Position numbers and translations under genes: made by a program. The notes under the pieces were generated by a model. That model did not search any database. It saw nothing but the letters and a program-made list of their open reading frames with translations, and was not told the origin of the DNA. A DNA stretch of 64,000 bases from Bacillota bacterium. GTDB lineage: Bacteria; Bacillota; Clostridia; Lachnospirales; Anaerotignaceae. Position 1 is the first letter of the stretch. Every line of letters starts with the position of its first letter. The stretch covers positions 1-64,000 of the forward strand of contig JAHZDZ010000005.1 of assembly GCA_019422105.1 (NCBI GenBank), given 5' to 3'. Shown here in pieces: positions 1 to 7,966 of this stretch.

Positions 1-360
1 CAAAGCTCGCTTCGCTCGGCGGAATGGTCAGAACTTTGCTAACGCAAAGCCGCCTGCGGCGTTCGGCTCTTTTCTGCCGATTCATACTTTCCGCTGCCAG
101 GGTCTGGGGGCCTTGCGCCAGTCCCCAGTTTCTTTTGGTACTTTTCTAGAAGAAAAGTATATAGAAATGTTTTTGTTTTTAAGGTTTTAGTATAGAATTT
201 TTGATTAAAATCCTATACCTTTTACTCAAATTGCCTTAACAAAATTTATCCCGTCTCATATCCTACACAGAAAGCCTACGTACTTAAGCTACCAAAGTTA
301 GTTTTATCATGATACAAAAAACCTGCTATTACCATCTGCTGTGTGTTGTTTTCATACTAT
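1..360. other. Intergenic stretch at window start, no gene recognised
   Basis: I see no credible coding region here. Positions 1-150 are GC-rich and hold short inverted repeats, for example around 38-60 and 98-130. The pattern looks like decayed intergenic repeat material common in clostridial genomes. Positions 150-300 are AT-rich. The plus-strand reading frames from 309 onward are the reverse face of the hydrogenase gene and its repeats. Confidence 0.5.
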
Positions 361-754
361 TTAATTTTCTTCCGCTTTTATTTCTTCAAAAAACTCACTG
401 CTCTTTCCGCAGATTGGACACTTATAGCTCTCCGGCAGTTCCTCCGCTTCCACTTCATACCCGCATATTTTACACTTATATTTCTTTTTTCCCGTTTCTT
501 TTGCCACATCTATTGCCTCAAAAAACTCATTACCTTTTCCGCAGATCGGACACTTATAGCCCGCCGGCAGTTCCTCCGCTTCCACTTCATACCCGCATAT
601 TTTACACTTATATTTCTTTTTTCCCGTTTCTTTTGCCACATCTATTGCCTCAAAAAACTCATTACCTTTTCCGCAGATCGGACACTTATAGCCCGCCGGC
701 AGTTCCTCCGCTTCCACTTCATACCCGCATATTTTACACTTATATTTCTTTTTT
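359..754 (-). repeat. Three tandem 132-bp repeats encoding the rubredoxin units
   Basis: Units at 623-754 and 491-622 look identical base for base. The third, 359-490, has diverged, mainly at its C-terminal end. Each encodes one 44-residue metal-knuckle unit. Perfect identity of two copies implies a recent duplication or ongoing homogenisation. Confidence 0.9.
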
Positions 755-2175
755 CCCTTCGCCGCCTCTAATTTTTTGTCCTGCTCAACTTCTGTATTTT
801 CAGTAATATGCAAAATATCATTGCGTGAACGGTAAATGGTGTGCAACATTTTTTCTGCAAGCTCACTTAAGGGCTCCCCATAAAATTCTTTATACACTGC
901 AATTATTTCCTCATTTTCATGGCTTAGCCGCAAAGATATCATATTGTCTTTATGATAGAGTGCATTAATTCGTTTCTGCCTCAATTCATCTCCAAGATAA
1001 TTGACATCCTTTGGCTGTCCGCCTCCGCCAATACAACCGCCGCGACAGGTCATTACCTCAATAAAGTCATAGCATACACTGCCCTCCTTCAACTTTTCCA
1101 ATAATCTCTTTGCGTTTGCTGTGCCATGGACAATGGCAACTTTCACCTGTAAATCTCCAATATCCAATACCGCTTCCTTTATGCCGTCTAATCCCCTTAC
1201 GGGCGTTAAATCATACATAAGGCGCGGCGGCACATTGCCCGTAATGTAAAAGTATGCCGTTCTCAGGGCTGCCTCCATAACACCGCCAGTATTGCCAAAT
1301 ATAATACCTGCCCCTGAGCCTCGGCCCAAAAGCCTGTCATATTCTGAATCCTCCAGAGAAGCAAAATTAATATTTTCCTCCTTCAGCCATTTTGCCAGCT
1401 CTCTTGTTGTGATGACATGATCCATATCGCGCATGCCGTCTATTTCGTTGTAATCCGCCGCCGCCTTCATTTCCTCACGGCGTATTTCAAATTTTTTGGC
1501 TGTACAGGGCGTCACTGCCACATTGACAATTCTCTCTGGGTCTATCCCTATTTTTCTGGCAAAATAAGTCTTTATTGTAGGCCCCTGCATACCGATAGGG
1601 CTTTTGGCTGTTGACAGATGGGGAAGCATTTCAGGGTAAAAGGTTTCCATAAACTCCACCCATGCCGGACAGCAGCTTGTAAACTGCGGAAGAGGTTTAT
1701 TCTTCTTTGTAATGCGCTCTATCAGCTCACTGGCTTCCTCCACAATCGTCAAATCCGCTGCGAAGGTAGTATCCAATACATAATCTCCGCCCAAAGCCCT
1801 CAGTGCCGCCACCATCTTTCCCTCCGCGTAGGTACCGTTTTCCAGACCAAATTCCTCACCCAAGGCGGCTCTGACAGAAGGTGATGTAGAAAATATGACT
1901 ATTTTATCATTGGAGGCTACCGCCTTTTTGACTTCATTATATTCATAGACCTCTGTAATGGAGCTGACAGGACAGACATTGGCACACTGTCCGCAATGGA
2001 CACAGACAGCCCTGTCTCCAGTATTTTTTAAATCATAGAGTTCACCCACAGCGATTTCTTCCCGACATACTCTCCTGCATTGACCGCATTTTACACAAAG
2101 GCTTTCGTTTCTCCGAATTGCTATATTATCCTCCTCAATGGGTATTCTGATATTCGTAAACAAATGCTTACTCAT
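361..2175 (-). CDS. [FeFe]-hydrogenase with three C-terminal rubredoxin-like repeats
   Basis: Predicted soluble iron-only hydrogenase that couples H+/H2 turnover to an electron carrier. Residues 27-37 and 58-68 are two CxxCxxC...C ferredoxin-type motifs for [4Fe-4S] clusters. The H-cluster motifs follow: L1 TSCCPAW near 166-172, L2 TPCTAKKFE near 222-230 (Met replaced by Thr) and L3 TCRGGCIGGGG near 376-386. From about residue 474 come three units of about 44 residues, each with CKICGY and CPICG knuckles, resembling the short rubredoxin domain of rubrerythrins. The start is ATG at 2175, because AAAGGAGG lies 11 nt upstream; a longer TTG-initiated frame would swallow that site. It is monocistronic between a strong promoter and the window start. 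Physiological partner and direction are not visible. The multi-rubredoxin tail suggests electron exchange with rubredoxin- or rubrerythrin-type partners. Confidence 0.9.
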   Translation of the reverse strand: MSKHLFTNIRIPIEEDNIAIRRNESLCVKCGQCRRVCREEIAVGELYDLKNTGDRAVCVHCGQCANVCPVSSITEVYEYNEVKKAVASNDKIVIFSTSPSVRAALGEEFGLENGTYAEGKMVAALRALGGDYVLDTTFAADLTIVEEASELIERITKKNKPLPQFTSCCPAWVEFMETFYPEMLPHLSTAKSPIGMQGPTIKTYFARKIGIDPERIVNVAVTPCTAKKFEIRREEMKAAADYNEIDGMRDMDHVITTRELAKWLKEENINFASLEDSEYDRLLGRGSGAGIIFGNTGGVMEAALRTAYFYITGNVPPRLMYDLTPVRGLDGIKEAVLDIGDLQVKVAIVHGTANAKRLLEKLKEGSVCYDFIEVMTCRGGCIGGGGQPKDVNYLGDELRQKRINALYHKDNMISLRLSHENEEIIAVYKEFYGEPLSELAEKMLHTIYRSRNDILHITENTEVEQDKKLEAAKGKKKYKCKICGYEVEAEELPAGYKCPICGKGNEFFEAIDVAKETGKKKYKCKICGYEVEAEELPAGYKCPICGKGNEFFEAIDVAKETGKKKYKCKICGYEVEAEELPESYKCPICGKSSEFFEEIKAEEN

Positions 2176-2240
2176 AAATATATTGTCCTCCTTTAACAAA
2201 CTTCTACCATAGGCACTTTACTAAATAAAAACGTTTACTT

Positions 2241-2257
2241 GATGAAAATCATTATTA
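2241..2257 (-). promoter_or_regulatory. Candidate Fur-family operator at the hydrogenase start site
   Basis: GATGAAAATCATTATTA matches most of the second and third hexamers of the classical Fur box. It sits immediately downstream of the -10, over the expected transcription start, where a repressor would block initiation. The link to iron is inference from the sequence match and the iron-rich product. Confidence 0.35.
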
Positions 2258-2262
2258 TTTAT

Positions 2263-2291
2263 ATTCTACTGTATTTCCCTATTTTTGTCAA
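2263..2291 (-). promoter_or_regulatory. SigA-type promoter of the hydrogenase gene
   Basis: On the minus strand, TTGACA (2286-2291), a 17-nt spacer and TAGAAT (2263-2268). A perfect -35 and five of six -10 bases, placed about 90 nt upstream of the start codon. Confidence 0.75.
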
Positions 2292-2435
2292 TCTATGAAG
2301 TATTTAAAGCATAGCCTCTTTACCAAAAATAAATAATTACGGCTTGCTCTACAGAACAAACGAAAATCGACATGAATAGCGTGTAAGGCGACTTGCCTTT
2401 AAAATGATAACAGTCTCCTTTCTTTCATAAAAAAA

Positions 2436-2459
2436 GAAAGCCTGATAAATCAGACTTTC
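2436..2459 (-). terminator. Intrinsic terminator downstream of the aminotransferase gene
   Basis: Inverted repeat GAAAGcCTGAT/ATCAGaCTTTC followed on the minus strand by a run of seven T. It ends transcription about 180 nt after the aminotransferase stop codon. The 2462-2638 interval between them holds no gene. Confidence 0.8.
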
Positions 2460-2638
2460 TGGTTGTCAGCAAAATATATAAAGAGCTATACGAAAAAATT
2501 TATATAAAGAAAAGTCTCCCATGAACGGCTTTTCAAAAATCCTCCATCTGTTTTTATTTTGCTGCGGTAAACCGCTTTCCGGAAATTTGAATGGAGCCGG
2601 AAAAATCAGAAAAAACGTATTCTGTTTTTTACAGCCGT

Positions 2639-3742
2639 TTATTTCCCCTCATCAATATCCTTTAGTATTTTCATCAGCTTATCAAACTGGGCCGGCTCAG
2701 GCAGCCTCAAACGCACACCGTTTCTGCCCAAATTTTCAAAATCGCCGCCGGACACCACCTCCACACCTCTTTCCATGAGTAGAGCTGCCAAGTCAACGTT
2801 TTCATCCCTGTGCAGTATCAAGCTGATTGGCACTGTATTCGTGGTATATGCAACAGAGAGGTTACCGTTAAAAGCATTTACCATAACCTCTTTGCAGTCC
2901 GATATTTTTTTCTTGCAGTCCTCTATAAATGCTCTGTCACTCATGGCCGCCGCCGCGATTCTTCTCGCCGGCTCTGAAATAACATAGGGATTAGAGAGCT
3001 TATCCAGCATTCCTACCAGATACTCGCTTCCAACCGCATAGCCTGCGCGCAGACCCGCCAGACCAAAGCCCTTCGACAGCGTGCGGAAAACCAATATATT
3101 CTCAAATTCCTTCAGCAGGTTGATACCGGAATTGATATTATCCATAAACTCACCATATGCCTCATCCAAAATGACGCATACCCCCAGCCTTTCAGCTTTT
3201 TTACATATACTGCGCAGAATATCCAAGGAGATAACCTGGCCTGTCGGATTATGAGGATTATCGATATAGACCAGGCTGTAACTTTCATCCAGCCTGTCCA
3301 GTATCTCCTCTGCTTCTACTTTGTAACCGTTTTCCGCAGACAGCATGACCGGCACATACTCATATCCTATGAGCTTCGCATGGGACATATAGTCTGAAAA
3401 TTGAGGACATATGCCTAAAACCCTGGCGCCGTCTCCCATAAAAATATAATTTGCCGCATAAATTGCGTCAATAGATCCTGATGTCAAAAATATATTGCTG
3501 TTCTTCAGCTCCGCCACATCTGAAAAATAAGAGATAATGGCCTCCTTCAGCCCCATAAAATGAGGGTAATGGTTCACCTGAGAAATTGTCGTTTCCTTTA
3601 TCGCCTTCTTTGCCGCCTCCGGCATCAGAAACGGATTGCTCCCTGCACTGCAGTCTATTTCCGGCTCAACATGCACGGCGTCCTCCTTGGCATAGCTTAT
3701 TTTTTCTAACTGCATCATATTCTTATTCAGCTTTAAATTCAT
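2639..3742 (-). CDS. HisC-like class I/II pyridoxal-phosphate aminotransferase
   Basis: A 367-residue fold-type I aminotransferase. The DNPHNPTG motif near residue 160, DEAYGEF near 195 and the PLP-lysine motif TLSKGFGLAGLRAGY near 222 place it in the histidinol-phosphate aminotransferase/CobD-like branch. Length and motifs fit HisC, which converts imidazole-acetol phosphate and glutamate to histidinol phosphate. No his or cobalamin genes are nearby, so the substrate is open. The start at 3742 has GGGGG about 7 nt upstream. It is transcribed alone and ends at the 2436-2459 terminator. Confidence 0.8.
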   Translation of the reverse strand: MNLKLNKNMMQLEKISYAKEDAVHVEPEIDCSAGSNPFLMPEAAKKAIKETTISQVNHYPHFMGLKEAIISYFSDVAELKNSNIFLTSGSIDAIYAANYIFMGDGARVLGICPQFSDYMSHAKLIGYEYVPVMLSAENGYKVEAEEILDRLDESYSLVYIDNPHNPTGQVISLDILRSICKKAERLGVCVILDEAYGEFMDNINSGINLLKEFENILVFRTLSKGFGLAGLRAGYAVGSEYLVGMLDKLSNPYVISEPARRIAAAAMSDRAFIEDCKKKISDCKEVMVNAFNGNLSVAYTTNTVPISLILHRDENVDLAALLMERGVEVVSGGDFENLGRNGVRLRLPEPAQFDKLMKILKDIDEGK

Positions 3743-3833
3743 AACACATCCCCCTTTTTGCTATCCTTATTATAGTACAAAATTTACTGTGTGCAAAACA
3801 ATTTTTCCGCTTTTTCCGGCAGAAACAGCAAAA

Positions 3834-3867
3834 AAGAGCAATTCCGTTTAAACGGAACTGTGCTCTT
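3834..3867 (-). terminator. Intrinsic terminator with no obvious upstream gene
   Basis: AAGAGCA...TGCTCTT stem with an inner TCCGTTTAAACGGA stem, followed on the minus strand by TTTTTTGC. The nearest upstream gene, rplT, already has its own terminator at 4071-4094. This one may therefore end a small transcript from 3868-4060 or act as a back-up. Confidence 0.6.
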
Positions 3868-4067
3868 CGCATATCAAAAAAATCAAAGCTGTGGACGCTG
3901 TCTACACCCACATCCCTTTAAAAAGGCTTGACCAAAACTTTCTTAACATTTGCTTCGTCTCCTCCGGCAAGAAAAACATAATCTCAAGAGGGATTTCTTT
4001 TTAAGCGCTTTCTAAAAACAGATGGGTTTGGCCTCACCCAAGGCTTCAAACAGTTTGTTGACGAAAA
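3868..4067 (-). other. Intergenic stretch between two terminators, possible small RNA or decayed repeat
   Basis: No convincing reading frame. The minus strand contains ACCCATC and GATGTGGGT segments about 110 nt apart that could pair. It also has a stretch (AAAGTTTTGG...AAAGG) resembling the dispersed repeats at 26441 and 34853. I could not match it to a named RNA family and see no clear promoter. Confidence 0.3.
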
Positions 4068-4070
4068 AAA

Positions 4071-4094
4071 GGCAGATCCCCGAATGGATCCGCC
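4071..4094 (-). terminator. Terminator of the infC-rpmI-rplT operon
   Basis: Minus strand GGCGGATCC-attc-GGGGATCTGCC followed by seven T, beginning about 19 nt after the rplT stop codon. Confidence 0.85.
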
Positions 4095-4112
4095 CTTCTA
4101 TTATTCTAACGC

Positions 4113-4469
4113 TTATTTCAGGTTTGCTTTTGCAGTTTCAGCCAATGTTGTGAAAGCAGCTGCATCGCTGACTGCTAAATCAGCAAGCATTTTTCTGTTC
4201 ATGTTTACACCGGCAACCTTTAATCCGTGCATCAATTGGCTATAGGAAATATTGTTCAATCTTGCAGCTGCATTGATTCTTGTGATCCAAAGGCTTCTGT
4301 ATTCTCTCTTTGTCTGTTTCCTGCCTGCAAAAGCATAAGCCATTGCTTTCATAACAGACTGTTTTGCTACTCTGTACTGCTTGCTCCTGGCACCGCGGTA
4401 GCCTTTCGCCAGCTTTAATACTTTTTTATGTTTTTTTCTTGCGTTAAGCGCACCTTTTACTCTAGCCAT
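4113..4469 (-). CDS. rplT: 50S ribosomal protein L20
   Basis: 118 residues of the L20 family, which binds 23S rRNA early in large-subunit assembly. The N-terminus is very basic (MARVKGALNARKKHKK) and is followed by the globular domain with WITRINAAAR and GLKVAG motifs. Length is normal. It is the last gene of the conserved infC-rpmI-rplT operon. In Firmicutes L20 represses the operon through the leader RNA, and a matching leader structure is present at 5300-5428. Start ATG at 4469 with AGGAGG upstream. Confidence 0.97.
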   Translation of the reverse strand: MARVKGALNARKKHKKVLKLAKGYRGARSKQYRVAKQSVMKAMAYAFAGRKQTKREYRSLWITRINAAARLNNISYSQLMHGLKVAGVNMNRKMLADLAVSDAAAFTTLAETAKANLK

Positions 4470-4500
4470 TTCTCAAATCCTCCTATATCTTATCCCCGGT

Positions 4501-4701
4501 TTATGCGTATGGTAATAATTTCTTCTTAATGCTTGTCAGAACTGTCTTGTCAACAGTTGTCGCATGCCTTAAGTTTCTTTTTCTCTTTGTTGTCTTTTTG
4601 CCAAGGATATGCTGTGTATTGGATTTGTTCCTCTTAAGCTTTCCTGTTCCAGTCAGTTTAAAGCGTTTTGCTGCTGCTTTTTTTGTTTTTAATTTAGGCA
4701 T
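4501..4701 (-). CDS. rpmI: 50S ribosomal protein L35
   Basis: 66 residues, strongly basic, beginning MPKLKTKKAAAKRFK and containing the family signature HILGKKTTKRKRNLR. It is a structural component of the large ribosomal subunit. It lies 31 nt upstream of rplT and 32 nt downstream of infC, the usual order. The start has AAGGAGG 8-9 nt upstream. Confidence 0.97.
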   Translation of the reverse strand: MPKLKTKKAAAKRFKLTGTGKLKRNKSNTQHILGKKTTKRKRNLRHATTVDKTVLTSIKKKLLPYA

Positions 4702-4733
4702 TTGTATAATCCTCCTTGAATTTTCTTCATGTA

Positions 4734-5240
4734 TTAAGCTTTTGGCGATAAAAACATAACCAAACTTCTTGCTTCCATTTTAGGCGGTTTATCAACTACT
4801 CCGTATTCCGCAATGTCATTGGCAAAATCCTCAAGTATAACCATTCCTGTTTTTGTGTTGCCGATTTCACGGCCTCTGAAACGGATGCTTACCTTTACCT
4901 TGTCTCCATCCTTCAGAAATTCAATCGCTTTTTTTATTTTAACCTGAATATCATGAGTGTCTATACTTGGAGACAAACGCAGTTCCTTTACATCTATGGT
5001 TTTCTGCTTCTTCCTGGCCTCTTTTTCCTTTTTTGCCTGGTCGAATTTATACTTCCCATAGTCCATAATACGGCAGACCGGCGGCTTCGCTGTCGGCGCA
5101 ATCTTTACCAGATCCAGCTTCTTTTCATCCGCTAATTTTTGTGCATCCCTGGAAGAAACGATCCCCAGCTGTTCTCCGTCCTCACCGATAAGTCTTACCT
5201 CTTTGTCTCTAATTTGCTCATTGATCATTAACTCAGTAAT
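4734..5240 (-). CDS. infC: Translation initiation factor IF-3, rare ATT start codon
   Basis: IF-3 binds the 30S subunit and rejects non-canonical start codons and mismatched initiator tRNA. The product has the N-terminal domain with MINEQIRDKEVRLI and GEQLGI, a lysine-rich linker, and the C-terminal domain with IKVSIRFRGRE-like residues. I place the start at ATT (5238-5240), because AGGAGG (5250-5255) is 9 nt upstream; the first in-frame ATG (5228) is 21 nt from that site. This gives 168 residues. AUU starts are a known feature of infC in other bacteria and allow IF-3 to limit its own synthesis. Confidence 0.93.
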   Translation of the reverse strand: MTELMINEQIRDKEVRLIGEDGEQLGIVSSRDAQKLADEKKLDLVKIAPTAKPPVCRIMDYGKYKFDQAKKEKEARKKQKTIDVKELRLSPSIDTHDIQVKIKKAIEFLKDGDKVKVSIRFRGREIGNTKTGMVILEDFANDIAEYGVVDKPPKMEARSLVMFLSPKA

Positions 5241-5299
5241 AGCCGAGCACCTCCTAATTAAAAAATACATCTCCTACCTACATCCTACTGCATGAAGCA

Positions 5300-5428
5300 A
5301 TAAAAAAGTGGATAGAAACTATCCACTTTAACATACAAAGTATCAAACAAACGTTTAATATTTTTCCGTATTAACCCTATTTGCCCTTTGCAATAAGGTG
5401 AGAAGTGGATACCTCTGCTTTGTTACTC
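5300..5428 (-). ncRNA. L20-type attenuator leader of infC-rpmI-rplT
   Basis: The leader RNA contains CACCTTATTGC...AAGGGCAAATAGGGTT, resembling the Bacillus L20 leader. It ends in a terminator hairpin (5307-5329, AAGTGGATAG/CTATCCACTT plus T run) before infC. An upstream segment, TATCCACTTCTC at 5401-5412, can pair with the terminator's left arm as an antiterminator. L20 binding would favour termination. The family assignment is from memory of the consensus, not from a search. Confidence 0.75.
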
Positions 5429-5432
5429 AAGA

Positions 5433-5462
5433 AGTATACCACACTTCCCGCCTTTAAGTCAA
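5433..5462 (-). promoter_or_regulatory. Promoter of the infC operon
   Basis: Minus strand TTGACT (5457-5462), an 18-nt spacer and TATACT (5433-5438), just beyond the thrS stop codon and just before the leader. Confidence 0.7.
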
Positions 5463-5481
5463 CACATTATTTCAGCTTTTT

Positions 5482-7389
5482 TCAGCCGTTGGACCTTGCC
5501 GCAATTTCGTCCTTGATTCTCTTGATAAAATCAGCCAAATCCTGCTGTCCCTCTTCACCGGCCCTGCTTCTGAGAGAAATCTTGTTTGCTTCCTTGTCCT
5601 TCTCTCCAACAATAATCATGTAAGGCACCCTTTCATTTCTGGCCTCACGTATTTTATATCCAATCTTTTCCGCTCTGAAATCTGCCTCCACACGGATTCC
5701 CTCCGCATTGAGCTTATCCACAATACCCTCAGCGTAATCCGCAAACTTCTCGGAAATAGGCAGAACCTTTACCTGAACAGGTGCTAGCCATGTTGGGAAC
5801 TGTCCCGCAAAGTGCTCAATCAAAATACCGATAAAGCGCTCAATGGAGCCAAAGCAAACCCTGTGTATCATAATCGGTCTCTTCTTAGAGCCATCCTTGT
5901 CCGTATATTCCAGCTCAAATCTCTCAGGCATCTGCATATCAAGCTGAATTGTACCGCACTGCCATGTTCTGCCGATAGAGTCCTCCAGGTGGAAGTCAAT
6001 CTTAGGTCCGTAGAACGCGCCGTCTCCCTCGTTGATTACATAGGGAAGTCCCTTTTCGTCCAGCGCTTTTTTCAGACCCTCTGTAGCGATCTCCCATGCC
6101 TCGTCGCTTCCCATGCTGTTTTCAGGGCGGGTAGAAAGCTCTACATGGTATTTGAATCCAAACAGTTTGTAAACACTGTCAATCAAATCAATAACGCCTT
6201 TAATTTCACTTGTAATCTGATCCTCAGTCATAAAGATATGAGCATCATCCTGATTAAAGCAGCGAACACGCATCAGTCCGTGAAGAGCGCCGCTTTTCTC
6301 GTGCCTGTGCACAAGACCGATTTCCGCAACTCTCATAGGCAAATCTCTGTAGGAATGCAAATCCTGCTTGTAAACAAGCATACCACCGGGGCAGTTCATA
6401 GGCTTGATAGAATAATCCTCGCCGTCGATTTGTGTAGTGTACATATTATCTTTGTAGTGATCCCAGTGACCGCTTCTCTCCCACAGCTCTCTATTGAGAA
6501 TGATAGGCGTAGAAATCTCCACATAGCCTGCTTTTTTGTGAATCTCTCTCCAATAATCAAGAAGAGTATTTTTTAAAACCATACCGTTAGGCAGAAAAAA
6601 TGGGAATCCCGGGCCCTCATCTAAAAGAGCGAAAAGCTTCAATTCCTTGCCCAGTTTCCTATGGTCGCGTTTTTTTGCCTCCTCCATCATTGTCAGATAA
6701 GCCTCCAGCTCGGATGCCTTTGGATATGCCGTTCCGTAAATCCTGGAAAGCATTTTATTCTTTTCGCTGCCTCTCCAGTAGGCACCGGCCACAGAGGTAA
6801 GCTTAATTGCCTTTACATTCTTTGTGCTCATCAGGTGAGGACCCGCGCAAAGGTCGGTGAAGTCACCCTGCTTGTAGAAAGAAATAATTGCGTCCTCCGG
6901 CAAATCCTGAATCAGCTCAACCTTATAAGGTTCCTGTTTTTCTTTCATAAACTGAATTGCCTCTTCCCTTGGCAACTCAAAGCGCTCCAAAGCAATGTCC
7001 TCTTTGGCAATTTTTTTCATTTCTTTCTCAATCTCTTCCAGTTCCTCTGGCGTAAACGCCTTTTCCCTGTCAAAATCATAATAGAAGCCATCGTCAATTG
7101 ACGGGCCTATAGCAAGCTTTGTATCGGGGTAAAGCCTCTTGATGGCCTGTGCCATCATATGGCTTGCCGTATGCCGGAAAGCTTTTCTTCCCGCTTCATC
7201 CTCAAAGGTGCAAATGCTCACCTCTGCGTCCCTGTCAACAATAAACCTTAAATCCCTGACCTCGCCGTCTACCATACCACAGCATGCATTTCTCGCAAGG
7301 CCCTCGCTGATTGCCTGTGCAATCTCATATACAGAAACCGGTTTGTCAAATTCCTTTACAACGCCATCTTTTAAAGCTACTTTAATCAT
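5482..7389 (-). CDS. thrS: Threonyl-tRNA synthetase
   Basis: Class II synthetase of about 635 residues that charges tRNA-Thr. In order: N-terminal TGS domain (residues 1-60), the editing/SAD domain with HTASHMMAQAIKRLYP and the later CAGPH motif, the catalytic core with PMNCPGGM, MRVAEIGLVHRHEKSGAL and MIHRVCFGSIERF, and the C-terminal anticodon-binding domain. I start at ATG 7389, since GAAGGGAG lies 8 nt upstream; the longer TTG frame includes that site. It is preceded by a T-box leader, so expression should rise when uncharged tRNA-Thr accumulates. Confidence 0.97.
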   Translation of the reverse strand: MIKVALKDGVVKEFDKPVSVYEIAQAISEGLARNACCGMVDGEVRDLRFIVDRDAEVSICTFEDEAGRKAFRHTASHMMAQAIKRLYPDTKLAIGPSIDDGFYYDFDREKAFTPEELEEIEKEMKKIAKEDIALERFELPREEAIQFMKEKQEPYKVELIQDLPEDAIISFYKQGDFTDLCAGPHLMSTKNVKAIKLTSVAGAYWRGSEKNKMLSRIYGTAYPKASELEAYLTMMEEAKKRDHRKLGKELKLFALLDEGPGFPFFLPNGMVLKNTLLDYWREIHKKAGYVEISTPIILNRELWERSGHWDHYKDNMYTTQIDGEDYSIKPMNCPGGMLVYKQDLHSYRDLPMRVAEIGLVHRHEKSGALHGLMRVRCFNQDDAHIFMTEDQITSEIKGVIDLIDSVYKLFGFKYHVELSTRPENSMGSDEAWEIATEGLKKALDEKGLPYVINEGDGAFYGPKIDFHLEDSIGRTWQCGTIQLDMQMPERFELEYTDKDGSKKRPIMIHRVCFGSIERFIGILIEHFAGQFPTWLAPVQVKVLPISEKFADYAEGIVDKLNAEGIRVEADFRAEKIGYKIREARNERVPYMIIVGEKDKEANKISLRSRAGEEGQQDLADFIKRIKDEIAARSNG

Positions 7390-7453
7390 ACAAAATACTC
7401 CCTTCAATTTTTTATTTTTTAAACATCCGAAGGAAAGCGAAGGACCTATGCAA

Positions 7454-7712
7454 TAAAAAAAGCCCCTATCACTTTTCCTGTCAGAAAAAGGGACGAGAGC
7501 ATATCATTTTCCCGCGGTTCCACCCTAATTGTATAAAAACCACTCATTTAAAGACTGTAACGTAGTCAGGACGGGCTTGATTAGAGCCGCTCCGGGGTGG
7601 TCTTCATCATAAAGGCCTTAAAAGCGGTCACAGCCGGATTGCCATCCGCCGCCTTCTCTCTGAAAGTGCTCTTTAAAACTACTGTCCCCATCAACGCTTT
7701 TTTCTATATGCC
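7454..7712 (-). ncRNA. T-box riboswitch upstream of thrS
   Basis: The minus strand carries the nearly invariant T-box core AGGGTGGAACCGCGGG (7511-7526), a 5' stem I region with AGAGA and GATGGCAATCC-like elements, and a terminator hairpin (about 7454-7493) with seven T. A stem I segment has ATGAAG followed by ACC (7599-7601), a threonine codon and a plausible specifier. Specifier assignment needs folding. Confidence 0.92.
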
Positions 7713-7716
7713 AATC

Positions 7717-7744
7717 ATTATAGCACATTGTTTTTTCCTGTCAA
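7717..7744 (-). promoter_or_regulatory. Promoter of the T-box-thrS transcript
   Basis: Consensus TTGACA (7739-7744) and TATAAT (7717-7722) on the minus strand with a 16-nt spacer, directly upstream of the T-box. Confidence 0.8.
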
Positions 7745-7869
7745 TCGTTTTTCGGAAAAAAAACAAAATACAAGATATTGCACAGTCTGGAAAGTCTTTC
7801 TGATTCAACAAAATGTCTGTGCCAAATTGCCTGTTATAATACGAAAGTAAAACAATGCTTCGCCATAAA

Positions 7870-7909
7870 AAGGCTGTACAGCAGACGTAAACGCATGCCA
7901 TACAGCCTT
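7870..7909 (-). terminator. Terminator of the nitrilase-permease operon
   Basis: AAGGCTGTA...TACAGCCTT stem followed on the minus strand by TTTTTATGG, 58 nt after the permease stop codon. Confidence 0.7.
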
Positions 7910-7966
7910 ATGATTACCTTTTTACCCCATTATACAGCTATACTGTTCATCTCCATAAAAATCCTT

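Noticed and set aside
309..806. Plus-strand open frames with three near-identical 44-residue repeats
   Set aside because: They are the antisense face of the rubredoxin repeats of the hydrogenase gene, with no ribosome binding site of their own and improbable composition.
3723..3911. 62-residue minus-strand frame upstream of the aminotransferase
   Set aside because: It runs through the 3834-3867 terminator into the aminotransferase start in another frame; no ribosome binding site.
5812..6576. 254-residue plus-strand frame within thrS
   Set aside because: It is antisense to a complete, motif-verified threonyl-tRNA synthetase gene.
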